Below are positions 22,551 through 28,918 of a stretch of 29,126 nucleotides of DNA, piece after piece. Position 1 is the first letter of the stretch, and each line of letters starts with the position of its first letter. The translations under genes were made by a program, and so were the position numbers. Origin of the DNA: Acidianus hospitalis (GTDB lineage: Archaea > Thermoproteota > Thermoprotei_A > Sulfolobales > Sulfolobaceae). The notes below the pieces were generated by a model. That model searched no databases. It was not told the DNA's origin and was given only the letters and a program-made list of their open reading frames with translations. Where the stretch lies: positions 1 through 29,126 of the forward strand of contig JAWDOK010000015.1 of assembly GCA_046533895.1 (NCBI GenBank). Direction: 5' to 3'.

Positions 22551-22917
22551 TCCTCTTCTATGAATTTTATAATATCTTCAGCATATTTAATTGCCTCTTC
22601 AGCCTCATTTTTGTGTAACTTGGAGAGCCTGAAGACCACGCGTCTGGGTATCTGGTTAGAATATAAAGCTTATCAAGATGCTTTGCCTTATCTATTATTT
22701 CTTGCGGAGCCTTTAACAAGGAAAGCAAATATGAAATTGAATTTCCGGCTTTAGGTTGTCCTATACCGTAAAGGTAAGCTTTAACTGCTAACTCTGCTGC
22801 TTGCTGTGACTTGAAACAAGCCCAATCGTAAAACCCAGAATTAAGGTCTGCTCTAGCACTTTCTAACGTTTGCTTAGCTGAAACAATCCATCTTTCATGT
22901 TCCTCTTTATCAAGCAC
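22520..22917 (-). pseudogene. HEPN-domain protein, frameshifted near its C-terminus
   Basis: ATG 22917 opens a HEPN domain with ERWIVSAKQTLESARADLNS, the helix CFKSQQAAELAVKAYLYGIG, then LYILTRYPDAWSSGSPSY. The current frame then drifts (KMRLKRQLNMLKIL) and stops at 22567. One extra A in the A-run (22608-22612 on the plus strand is TTTTT) would give KNEAEEAIKYAEDIIKFIEE and EWKKILSKGE, ending at 22520, the normal HEPN C-terminal helix. The lesion is a single-base indel at a homopolymer, so sequence error is a real possibility. The start overlaps the upstream MNT gene by 8 bp. Confidence 0.75.
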
Positions 22918-23359
22918 TTAGATCACCGAAACACTTTCTGATAGTCTTTCCTACTATGAATTTCCCATAAGGTAGTTCGAGGACTGCATTATATTTTCTT
23001 ACCTCTTCAGCAAAAGCATTTATCTTTTCGTATGCATGAATTTTATCATAAGTCACGCAATATGCTATACTCACGCCCATCATTAGAGTTCCTAATGTCA
23101 AGTTTTCTTCAAATTGTTCCTCGTCAAATACTGTAGTGTCTAATCTGATTCCCGTCTCTTTAAGGAAGGATAGTCTCTCCTTTGAGAAATCCCTATTCCC
23201 TCCTTTTTTAATAATTATTAGAACATCCACGTCGGAATCCTTTCTATATTTTCCTATGACTCTACTGCCGAAAAATATTATAGCCAATACGTCATCTCTG
23301 ATTAACTTTCGCGTTGCTATCCTAAATAATTCCATATTTTCTAAGGAAAGATTCAGCAA
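22910..23359 (-). CDS. MNT-type nucleotidyltransferase (149 aa)
   Basis: Residues 29-48 contain the signature FFGSRVIGKYRKDSDVDVLI (GS, then D-x-D, third acidic residue in LDTTVFDEEQF). The C-terminal part (AYCVTYDKIHAYEKINAFAE) is helical and somewhat longer than in minimal MNT proteins. It overlaps the HEPN gene upstream by 38 bp and the next HEPN gene downstream by 8 bp, so the four genes are one transcript. Presumed antitoxin of the upstream HEPN protein. Confidence 0.8.
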   Translation of the reverse strand: MLNLSLENMELFRIATRKLIRDDVLAIIFFGSRVIGKYRKDSDVDVLIIIKKGGNRDFSKERLSFLKETGIRLDTTVFDEEQFEENLTLGTLMMGVSIAYCVTYDKIHAYEKINAFAEEVRKYNAVLELPYGKFIVGKTIRKCFGDLSA

Positions 23360-23750
23360 TCTTTAACACCTCGTCTGAATATCTTATTCCTTTTCTGCAC
23401 ATTTCTTCAGTTATAATCTCTTCGGGAGTTTTTACGTCTTGACCATTAAAGAAAGGATATCTAGATATATTCCACGCACCAGATAAATAATCGAGGGCAT
23501 TAAGTACTTTATCTAAATCTTCTCCCAACTCCTGAAGATTGTTAGATGCATCAGCAATAACGTCGTGCTCTTTCCTATATATTAACTTAACCTCTAGCAT
23601 TGCTTTAACGCTCTTTTCTACTGATTGTTGAGCGTAAAAGAAGCATTCAGGATAATCCTTTATTTCTAAAGCTTTCTTGGCTCTCTCGTTATCTTTCAAC
23701 GCAACGCTATAGTAGGCCTTAGCGTATTCTCTGTACTTTTGAGGGATCAC
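23322..23750 (-). CDS. HEPN-domain protein, first gene of the tandem HEPN-MNT operon
   Basis: The protein has the HEPN pattern: KAYYSVALKDNERAKKALEI, then YPECFFYAQQSVEKSVKAML (the conserved QQSxEKxxKA helix), EHDVIADASNNL and AWNISRYPFF. HEPN proteins are RNases or RNase-like, usually controlled by a neighbouring MNT. The start is GTG 23750; a TATA-like CTTATAAC (about 23769-23776) lies about 24 bp upstream. A 6-bp inverted repeat overlaps the start codon and may be an operator. The long overlap with the MNT gene downstream (38 bp) couples their translation. Confidence 0.8.
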   Translation of the reverse strand: MIPQKYREYAKAYYSVALKDNERAKKALEIKDYPECFFYAQQSVEKSVKAMLEVKLIYRKEHDVIADASNNLQELGEDLDKVLNALDYLSGAWNISRYPFFNGQDVKTPEEIITEEMCRKGIRYSDEVLKIAESFLRKYGII

Positions 23751-23765
23751 AAACTATGTTTTGTG
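23748..23765 (-). promoter_or_regulatory. Inverted repeat over the start of the HEPN-MNT operon
   Basis: CACAAA (23748-23753) and TTTGTG (23760-23765) are perfect inverted arms with a 6-bp centre. They cover the GTG start codon and the presumed transcription start, a natural place for autorepression. Confidence 0.4.
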
Positions 23766-24318
23766 TTATAAGTAATAAAATTGTAGATTTTACTCTTCCT
23801 ACTGTTTATATTCCTAGCAAGCTTTACTGATCTGAAGCTATATTTAAGAACAATTATTTCCCGGGAATACCTTAGGCTCGTATTACTTTCAACTCATGAG
23901 GAGATTGAATAAACCTATATTTCCTGTGAATTTTAGGCTTTTCTCATTCTCTACGGATAGACTTCATAATACAGGGTTTAGTTAACTTCCGGTTAACTCG
24001 ACAAAATAAGGAGAGAAGAAAAAATGATTGAACTTAACGTTCAACATCACACTTTACCTTTTTATCGTGAAAAGACTCATAAGCTTTACTTCTATTGGAT
24101 AAAGTATAAACGAGAGAAAGGAGAAGATTAATTGAATATTATATAGTTGATCTAGGTTAAAAGGAGACTAATTATTTAATAAGTCATAAATGGAGTATAA
24201 TCCATTTATTCTCGTTTATTGCGAGATTTAACTCGTCATTTCGAATACTCTAGAGAGAAGAAGACGTACATTTATTAACATTATCGAATAAATTCGAAAC
24301 CTCAAAATTTACTATGCT
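23766..24318. other. 550-bp intergenic region, one possible very small gene
   Basis: No gene of normal size is visible. A 35-codon plus-strand frame (24024-24131) is the only candidate. GTTAAC occurs twice five bases apart (about 23979-23995), and purine-rich stretches (GGAGAGAAG) recur. The sequence may be decayed coding DNA or a spacer between toxin-antitoxin blocks. Confidence 0.5.
24024..24131 (+). CDS. Possible small protein (35 aa), weak
   Basis: ATG 24024 has a purine-rich upstream stretch (AAGGAGAGAAG, about 24008-24018) that could serve as Shine-Dalgarno. The peptide is basic and aromatic (HHTLPFYREKTHKLYFYWIK) and ends KYKREKGED. There is no neighbour in the same direction and no homologue I recognise. 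A chance frame is quite possible. Confidence 0.2.
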   Translation: MIELNVQHHTLPFYREKTHKLYFYWIKYKREKGED

Positions 24319-24762
24319 CTATATTATCTTTGTAACGTTAATTATACTCTGCTTGTTAATTATGAAAGTAGAAAGGCCATCAAAATCTCCGTCAAATGAG
24401 GCAAGGTAAGGAATTTTAAAATAATCAAGGATAGCTATAGTGCTAGCATCAGTAAAGCTTAATTTTTCTCTGTCTTTTAATTTCTCAAAATAGAGATAAG
24501 CTAATGCAAAAACCTTCTTATCAACTATCTTTATGTCCAACTTCTTTCTCATGTAGAGCTGAACTAGCCTAGTTATCACCTTTATTGCAAATTCTTTACT
24601 TACATGATAAGACAGAAAAGTCGCTAACTCGTCTAAAATATAATCGCTTATAACTACAGTACCGTAGCTCTTAATTCCCTTAATTATCTTGCACGCTTTC
24701 TCGTGATTATCGTCCAGCTTATTTAAATAAGCAATAAGAAATGAGGTATCAAGAAAAATCAT
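24319..24762 (-). CDS. vapC: VapC-type PIN-domain RNase toxin
   Basis: The PIN-domain acidic residues are all present: D5 in IFLDTSFLIAYL, E45 in ISDYILDELATF, D105 in LSFTDASTIAIL and the last acidic group in ASFDGDFDGL (about 122-128). The length of 147 is normal. PIN toxins cleave RNA with Mg2+ and are held inactive by VapB. Its start overlaps the VapB stop by one base (24762), a typical vapBC arrangement. Confidence 0.85.
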   Translation of the reverse strand: MIFLDTSFLIAYLNKLDDNHEKACKIIKGIKSYGTVVISDYILDELATFLSYHVSKEFAIKVITRLVQLYMRKKLDIKIVDKKVFALAYLYFEKLKDREKLSFTDASTIAILDYFKIPYLASFDGDFDGLSTFIINKQSIINVTKII

Positions 24763-24998
24763 TACTGCTTACCATACACTACCTCATCAACTTTCATGGA
24801 TGAGTTCTTATCCATTTTTATTTGCAAGTCTTCTAATTCCTTGTCTATTCCTTCAGAGTTTATCTCTTCATGAGTATCTAATAGGTATTTAATAACGTCG
24901 TTTAGTGTAACTCTCTTCCCGGTCTTAGCTTGTAATTCTCCAGCGAGTTTTACTAGTCTCTCCCTCACGTCTTCTGATACTTTAATCACTACTGCCAT
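24762..24998 (-). CDS. vapB: VapB-type antitoxin
   Basis: The 78-residue protein begins with a beta strand and helix (VVIKVSEDVRERLVKLAGEL), then a helix ending GKRVTLNDVIKYLLDTH, the pattern of ribbon-helix-helix/CopG-like VapB antitoxins. The acidic C-terminus (KELEDLQIKMDKNSSM) would bind the toxin. The promoter lies in the 32-bp gap upstream and is flanked by two TTAGTTTAC repeats. Confidence 0.75.
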   Translation of the reverse strand: MAVVIKVSEDVRERLVKLAGELQAKTGKRVTLNDVIKYLLDTHEEINSEGIDKELEDLQIKMDKNSSMKVDEVVYGKQ

Positions 24999-25007
24999 AT
25001 TTAATAC

Positions 25008-25034
25008 TTAGTTTACCAAGTATATTTAGTTTAC
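25008..25034 (-). promoter_or_regulatory. vapBC promoter with two direct repeats
   Basis: TTAGTTTAC occurs at 25008-25016 and 25026-25034, 18 bp apart, and an AT-rich TATA-like block (25021-25027) lies between them about 26 bp before the vapB ATG at 24998. The arrangement suggests autoregulation by VapB or VapBC. The right repeat overlaps the stop of the upstream winged-helix gene. Confidence 0.5.
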
Positions 25035-25408
25035 TCGTCCCTATTCAACTCTTGGAGAATTATAAGCTGTTCTAATAAGCTCTCATCTAATGACCTGGAA
25101 GCTTTAAGGTAAAACTCACCTTTGACGCTTTTTAAGATCTTTAGGATCTCTCTAATTTTATCTTCGCCTATACCATAGTATTCCATCCAAATGCCTTCTT
25201 CCATTAAGCTCTTTAATTGATTATTATAGGCTTTTTCTCCTTTATCGGTGGTAACGTACTTCCCTTCTTCCGTTTTTCTTATCAATCCTTCTTCAAGGAA
25301 TTTATTTAGTGCCTTGTAAAGTCCTGCATCGCTTAAGCCCGTTAGCTCCTTTAGTTCCGTGAACGACTTGGGAGTTTTACAATATTCCAGGATTTTATCG
25401 CTCTTCAA
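25031..25408 (-). CDS. Winged-helix transcriptional regulator (125 aa)
   Basis: Residues 1-65 form a winged helix: MKSDKILEYCKTPKSFTELK, a recognition helix in GLSDAGLYKALNKFLEEGLI and a wing in RKTEEGKYVTTDKG. The C-terminal half is helical (EDKIREILKILKSVKGEFYL) and may dimerise. The start overlaps the stop of the upstream gene by 4 bp (ATGA), so the two are co-translated. The palindrome at 25782-25797 in front of the operon is a likely operator for it. Confidence 0.7.
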   Translation of the reverse strand: MKSDKILEYCKTPKSFTELKELTGLSDAGLYKALNKFLEEGLIRKTEEGKYVTTDKGEKAYNNQLKSLMEEGIWMEYYGIGEDKIREILKILKSVKGEFYLKASRSLDESLLEQLIILQELNRDE

Positions 25409-25779
25409 AGATCATATTCCTCCTGGTTAATTATCTCCATTGATTTTATTCTGCCAAATCCTTGTTCTTTTTTATTTAAGTTAAGTTTTGACTTCATATG
25501 AATAATTTTCTTACTTTTTAATTCTACTATAGTCTGCTCAATTTCCTCTTCTTTAATGTCTTCAGTCTCATTCAGTACTTTTATCCTATTAGCGTATATT
25601 CTTATTACATTACCTTTTTCATCAACGCTAACTCCAGTTGCAAACTCGCTATTGCCTATAATGTGGGCATAATGAGACTCGTTGACTTTTATTTCTAATA
25701 ACGAATATTTCCATCCATCATTCATTTTTATTTCTTTTACCAATTTTTGTGAAAAACCTTTTGGAGAGATCTGATTCAT
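25405..25779 (-). CDS. Unknown protein in operon with a winged-helix regulator (124 aa)
   Basis: The first 65 residues are beta-rich (YSLLEIKVNESHYAHIIGNS, then GNVIRIYANRIKVL), the rest charged and helical. I do not recognise the family. The gene pair (this protein, then the winged-helix regulator) is followed by vapBC on the same strand. A partner role, such as a ligand-binding or antitoxin-like protein, is a guess. ATG 25779 lies just after a perfect 16-bp palindrome. Confidence 0.55.
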   Translation of the reverse strand: MNQISPKGFSQKLVKEIKMNDGWKYSLLEIKVNESHYAHIIGNSEFATGVSVDEKGNVIRIYANRIKVLNETEDIKEEEIEQTIVELKSKKIIHMKSKLNLNKKEQGFGRIKSMEIINQEEYDL

Positions 25780-25781
25780 AG

Positions 25782-25797
25782 CTTTACTTAAGTAAAG
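25782..25797 (-). promoter_or_regulatory. Perfect 16-bp palindrome before the winged-helix operon
   Basis: CTTTACTTAAGTAAAG is fully self-complementary and ends three bases before ATG 25779, so it covers the presumed transcription start. Further AGTAAA/TTTACT half-sites follow at 25792-25806 and in the vapBC promoter (TTTAC), hinting at one regulator for both. Confidence 0.6.
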
Positions 25798-25849
25798 TTT
25801 AGTAAATAAGCTTACTCACGTTAGTCGAACTCCTCTAACTAGACTACGC

Positions 25850-26135
25850 GTTTACCCGTGGCGTAACTTATCCTTGCTTTTAATCTAATTCCGCCGTTGA
25901 CAACAGTTTCCGATAAACGTAAAGTTATATGCTTTAATGGTAAACACCAATACAGTCACACCAGACATGGTTTTCCCGAAAGGTGCGGCTAAAAGATGTG
26001 CTGGTTTCCCCATATCCACGGGTGTGGGTTGGGATTATCCCGCTAAAGGGGTAACGGAAGTGACTCTGGTGAAGCCCAAGGGCTGAGGATTGATATTAAA
26101 TATAATGAAATCCTATGAAGCCCAAACCCCATGAG
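25850..26135. mobile_element. IS200/IS605-type relic, composite
   Basis: The first 45 bases (GTTTACCCGTGGCGTAACTT, then a CTTGCTTTTAATCTAATTCCGCC stretch) match the right end of the TnpB relic at 27071 in the same orientation, though here the hairpin is no longer fully paired. From 25901 to 26086 a plus-strand frame reads FPKGAAKRCAGFPISTGVGW and AKGVTEVTLVKPKG, with the composition of TnpB C-terminal tails in Sulfolobales, and ends shortly before GAAGCCCAAACCCCATGAG (about 26117-26135), which may be its own right end. No catalytic part remains. It fills the gap between two toxin-antitoxin-type operons. Family assignment is from memory of similar relics. Confidence 0.45.
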
Positions 26136-26143
26136 TAAAACAC

Positions 26144-26530
26144 CTATTTTCTCATCTTTATCTTCAATTTTTTATCAAACGTAAGTAATGGCAAATTTTG
26201 CCTTATAGCTACTGATAAAATTAAGAAATCGTTAAAATCATCATAACTTTTTATCTCGTCCTTTTTACCCAGAGCGTAAGAAATGTCTTCAACGCTGTTT
26301 TCGATTATCTCTATTTTAGGATCGCTTAGAATCTCATTTAAAACGTTTAGATCTATGTTATGTTTAATCAGGAAGTAAGCTATCTCGGTTATGGAAATAA
26401 GAGGTAAGTAAACCTTATCTAATTTTTCCCATTCTTTTATTGCTTCATCGTGGTTAACGTGATCTTTAAACATTACTGCTATTATAAAATTAGTATCAAC
26501 TACCGCTTCCAATTTTTTCTCCAGCCTCAT
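26144..26530 (-). CDS. vapC: VapC-type PIN-domain RNase toxin
   Basis: PIN acidic residues are visible: D12 in AVVDTNFIIAVM, E49 in ISITEIAYFLIK, the aspartates in SYDDFNDFLIL (96-106) and D119 in LLTFDKKLK. The length of 128 is normal. It overlaps vapB by 35 bp; starting at ATG 26530 gives a few extra charged residues (MRLEKKLE) before the first strand. It is a presumed RNase toxin neutralised by the AbrB-type VapB upstream. Confidence 0.85.
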   Translation of the reverse strand: MRLEKKLEAVVDTNFIIAVMFKDHVNHDEAIKEWEKLDKVYLPLISITEIAYFLIKHNIDLNVLNEILSDPKIEIIENSVEDISYALGKKDEIKSYDDFNDFLILSVAIRQNLPLLTFDKKLKIKMRK

Positions 26531-26735
26531 TTATGGCTTCATTAATTTCCTTATCAGTTATTTTTTTACCTAACGTAAGATTAAGTGAAGCTATATTTCC
26601 AGCCTTTTTCCGGATAATTATCTTATCTCCTTCAACGTAAACCACTAGTTTATCACCTATCTTTATACCCAGTTTTTCTCTCACATTGTAGGGTATTGTA
26701 ATTTGATAGTTTCTAGTTACCTTAACTTCTTCCAT
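26496..26735 (-). CDS. vapB: AbrB/SpoVT-type VapB antitoxin
   Basis: Residues 1-45 are a typical AbrB swapped-hairpin domain: VKVTRNYQITIPYNVREKLG, then IKIGDKLVVYVEGDKIIIRK. The C-terminus (TDKEINEAINEAGEKIGSGS) would contact the toxin. The coding end overlaps vapC by 35 bp. A CTATTAATAG palindrome 10 bp upstream is a likely autoregulatory site. Confidence 0.85.
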   Translation of the reverse strand: MEEVKVTRNYQITIPYNVREKLGIKIGDKLVVYVEGDKIIIRKKAGNIASLNLTLGKKITDKEINEAINEAGEKIGSGS

Positions 26736-26745
26736 TAATTAGTAA

Positions 26746-26755
26746 CTATTAATAG
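26746..26755 (-). promoter_or_regulatory. Palindrome upstream of the AbrB-type vapB
   Basis: CTATTAATAG is a perfect 10-bp palindrome 10 bp before ATG 26735, within a run of AGTAACTATTAATAGTAG half-sites. It is a plausible operator for the VapBC complex. Confidence 0.4.
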
Positions 26756-26833
26756 TAGAATATAAGAGTAATCTATCTTAGGTATACAATGAGACCAAAT
26801 CTTTATAAAGAGAAGATTTTATTCTTCTATAAT

Positions 26834-27582
26834 TCAAGAGAGAGCGAATTTCTTAGCTTCTCTCAAGGTAACTATACTTGCTGAGATTAATATCCCGGTA
26901 TTAAATGCAAGGAGAAGGTCGATTATTGTTATGGTAAGACTATTTAATGCAAAAAATTCTAAAGATACTCTTATAATATAAAGCAAAGTCCACGTTAGCG
27001 TTATGCTATAAGGCCATTTATAATAAAGAGTACCGTTTTTGAAGAAGAATTTTATCTCATTGTTTTCTAATAGTGTTTACCCGTGGCGTAACTTTTCCTT
27101 ACTTCTAATTCCGCCACGGGCACCCCTCTCAAGGGATCATACACATTCACCCTTAAGTCCTTGGGGCTAGTCGAGGGAAACACCACTACCCTCCCATCCA
27201 CACTCTTATCACTCCCCAAACCTCGTGAGCAGAGCCCGTCATCAGATAGGGGGATCATCAATAAAAACTACTTCGGTAATACTATATAAACACAACTTGT
27301 CAAAACGATATTTAGAAGTGATTAACAATAACGAGTAGTTACGTAGAAGCGTTACAGTCTGTATCCCAGAAAGTATCCCACAATGCCTAAGGGTAGCAAC
27401 GATAATAAAATAAGAGGATCGTTAACTTGTGCAGAGAAGAAAATTAACAATAGCACATATATTATCGGCCAAAAATACATCCTGCCTTTCCTAAACTTTC
27501 TTGGCATTAGCCTCCTAACTCCGATATAGATAATAATGATAAGGTAAATAATCAGCGATTGTTCTTCATAGTAATTAATCAT
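26834..27582 (-). pseudogene. Small multi-pass membrane protein, split by a TnpB-type relic
   Basis: ATG 27582 encodes 76 residues with two or three membrane segments (SLIIYLIIIIYIGVRRLMPR, YFWPIIYVLLLIFFSA, LPLGIVGYFLGYRL) and stops at the edge of inserted DNA. Beyond the insertion the minus strand continues LENNEIKFFFKNGTLYYKW, then SITLTWTLLYIIRVSLEFF and a last membrane segment, ending TGA 26834. Reading across the insertion, GYRL-LENNEIKFFFKNG gives one open frame of about 155-160 codons. A short loop with K-N-G-x-L-Y-Y-K-W between membrane segments resembles CcdC/DUF1453-type proteins, a tentative match. TATA CCTTTTAAA (27603-27611) precedes the start by 25 bp. Confidence 0.7.
27071..27349 (-). 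mobile_element. IS200/IS605 TnpB relic inserted in a membrane-protein gene
   Basis: The minus-strand frame 27261-27067 reads DKSVDGRVVVFPSTSPKDLR, then DPLRGVPVAELEVRKSYATG, which looks like the extreme C-terminus of a TnpB protein (zinc-finger and RuvC parts missing). It ends in a strong hairpin, CCCGTGGCG (27080-27088) pairing with CGCCACGGG (27112-27120), as expected for the right end/omega-RNA region. The remaining AT-rich part (27262-27349) would be the left portion. It is an internally deleted relic of about 280 bp. The end block is shared with 25850-25895. Confidence 0.6.
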
Positions 27583-27602
27583 AATATACTGTTACTAAAT
27601 TT

Positions 27603-27611
27603 CCTTTTAAA
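27603..27611 (-). promoter_or_regulatory. TATA box of the split membrane-protein gene
   Basis: CCTTTTAAA (TTTAAAAGG on the minus strand) is centred 25 bp before ATG 27582. Confidence 0.5.
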
Positions 27612-27626
27612 TCTAATTTATGTTAG

Positions 27627-27935
27627 TCATTTAAGGTATTTATTTCCCCATTTTTGTATTTCTTCAAATACTCCTTTCAATTCTTTGCCTTTTTCTGTGA
27701 GTTCATATCTTACTCTAAAAGGTCTATCACTTATTATTATCCTCTTTATGAGATCGTTATTTTCTAAATCTTTTAATGTAGAAGATAAAGTCTTTGAACT
27801 TAACTTAGTTAATCTTTGTAATTCGTTAAATCCTTTCCCTCCATCTAATAAATACCTTAAAACCAGCAATTTAGGCTCGCTACCAATTATTCTAATTGTT
27901 TCAACGATAGGGCAGATTGTATCAAGTTTCTTCAT
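27627..27935 (-). CDS. HxlR-family winged-helix regulator
   Basis: The 102-residue protein has the HxlR pattern: an early cysteine (LDTICPIVETIRIIG), PKLLVLRYLLDGGKGFNELQ, a recognition helix in LSSKTLSSTLKDLENNDLI, wing residues RPFRVRYELTEKGKEL and a helical end. I chose ATG 27935 because the alternative upstream start is a TTG (27944). The TATA box at 27966-27975 predicts transcription from about 27944, so the leader is very short. HxlR proteins often sense redox or electrophiles via that cysteine. The divergent CDGSH gene shares the promoter and is a likely target. Confidence 0.75.
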   Translation of the reverse strand: MKKLDTICPIVETIRIIGSEPKLLVLRYLLDGGKGFNELQRLTKLSSKTLSSTLKDLENNDLIKRIIISDRPFRVRYELTEKGKELKGVFEEIQKWGNKYLK

Positions 27936-27965
27936 AGTAACCAACTTTATCTATATTCACGTACT

Positions 27966-27975
27966 GTATATATAC
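27966..27975. promoter_or_regulatory. Palindromic TATA box shared by divergent hxlR-type and CDGSH genes
   Basis: GTATATATAC is fully palindromic. Its centre is about 29 bp from ATG 28000 (plus) and about 26 bp from 27944 (minus), the right distance for TBP-directed starts in both directions. One box may serve both genes. Confidence 0.5.
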
Positions 27976-27999
27976 TTTACTTTCTACACTTACTTTGCA

Positions 28000-28206
28000 A
28001 TGGCTAGGTTAGTAAAACACGACCGTAATAGACCTTATATGATAAAGGCAGATAATGGACAAGTTTTTTATGTGTGTGCATGCGGATTGTCTAGAAATAA
28101 ACCTTTCTGCGATGGTTCACATAAGAGAACCTTGGACGAGGAAGAAGGCTCAGTTTACGTCTACGACGAAAATGGAAGAATAAAGCTACAGAACTTTTAT
28201 CCGTAA
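28000..28206 (+). CDS. CDGSH iron-sulfur domain protein (68 aa)
   Basis: The protein carries the CDGSH motif as CACGLSRNKPFCDGSHK (three cysteines and one histidine that bind a [2Fe-2S] cluster), in the usual C-x-C-x9-C-x3-H layout. I start it at ATG 28000 (ARLVKHDRNRPYMI) because the TATA box fits a leaderless transcript there; the longer open frame to the left is antisense to the regulator gene. Small CDGSH proteins act in electron transfer or cluster handling. The amidotransferase gene follows 17 bp later, probably in the same operon. Confidence 0.9.
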   Translation: MARLVKHDRNRPYMIKADNGQVFYVCACGLSRNKPFCDGSHKRTLDEEEGSVYVYDENGRIKLQNFYP

Positions 28207-28223
28207 AAGTCTTTTTTCTTTAT

Positions 28224-28910
28224 ATGTGCAGAATGTTTGCTTATGTAGGTGATTCTAAGGAAGAGTTAACTAAACTTTATGAGGCGTTGAAGGAGTCTGC
28301 TAAAAACGACGTTATTGCATCTAAATATGGTTTAAATCCCGTTCACGGCGATGGCTGGGGTTACGTTATTTATGACGGAGAAAGAATCTATTTTTATAAA
28401 TCAAAAAATCCAATATTCACTGAGTCTTTAGTTTTACCTTCTATAGAAGGTAAGTTTTACGCAATATTTCACGCGAGACAAGCAACGGATAAATCTACTG
28501 TGTCCGCTAGATTTGCTCATCCTTTTTATGGAGACGATGAGAATTATTTTTACTTCTTTGCCCACAATGGTTCTGTCGATAAAGAAAAATTAGCCCATGA
28601 TCTGAATTTCCAAGGTCAAACAACAATAGATAGCGAACTCGCTTTAAAATTTCTAATAAAGAACGGCATAGAAAAAGGGATAGATCTTTTAATGAAAGAG
28701 TATACTAAGTCAGCTCTCAATGTTTTTATACTAAGAATATCTAGATCTGACGGCTCTGCAGAGCTTTATTACGTGAATTATTACACGAGGAAAGATAGAA
28801 GCGAGTATTATAAGTTTTATAAAACAGAGAATGCTATATTCTCTTCTACCCTCACTTACTTCGGAATAAGAGGAGTTGAGGTTGAGGAAGGAAAGCTCTT
28901 AAAGTTATAA
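28224..28910 (+). CDS. Class II (Ntn) glutamine amidotransferase domain protein
   Basis: The protein begins MCRMFAYVG, placing the nucleophile Cys2 exposed after removal of Met1, as in class II amidotransferases. It also has HGDGWGYVIY (about 41-50), FHARQATDKS (about 82-91) and FFAHNGSVD (about 112-120), the family's glutamine-binding and oxyanion motifs. At 228 residues it is a stand-alone glutaminase-type domain (YafJ-like) with no visible synthase domain. It would release ammonia from glutamine for an unknown acceptor. It is the middle gene of a tight plus-strand series (17 bp after CDGSH, 8 bp before the next ATG). Confidence 0.85.
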   Translation: MCRMFAYVGDSKEELTKLYEALKESAKNDVIASKYGLNPVHGDGWGYVIYDGERIYFYKSKNPIFTESLVLPSIEGKFYAIFHARQATDKSTVSARFAHPFYGDDENYFYFFAHNGSVDKEKLAHDLNFQGQTTIDSELALKFLIKNGIEKGIDLLMKEYTKSALNVFILRISRSDGSAELYYVNYYTRKDRSEYYKFYKTENAIFSSTLTYFGIRGVEVEEGKLLKL

Positions 28911-28918
28911 TTAATTTG

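Noticed and set aside
25850..26135. Possible CRISPR leader or repeat remnants in the intergenic relic
   Set aside because: No regularly spaced repeats are present here or anywhere in the window; the shared blocks match insertion-element ends instead.
27559..27999. Long N-terminal extension of the CDGSH protein
   Set aside because: It runs antisense through the HxlR gene and is hydrophobic low-complexity sequence. ATG 28000 with a TATA box 29 bp upstream fits a normal 68-residue CDGSH protein.
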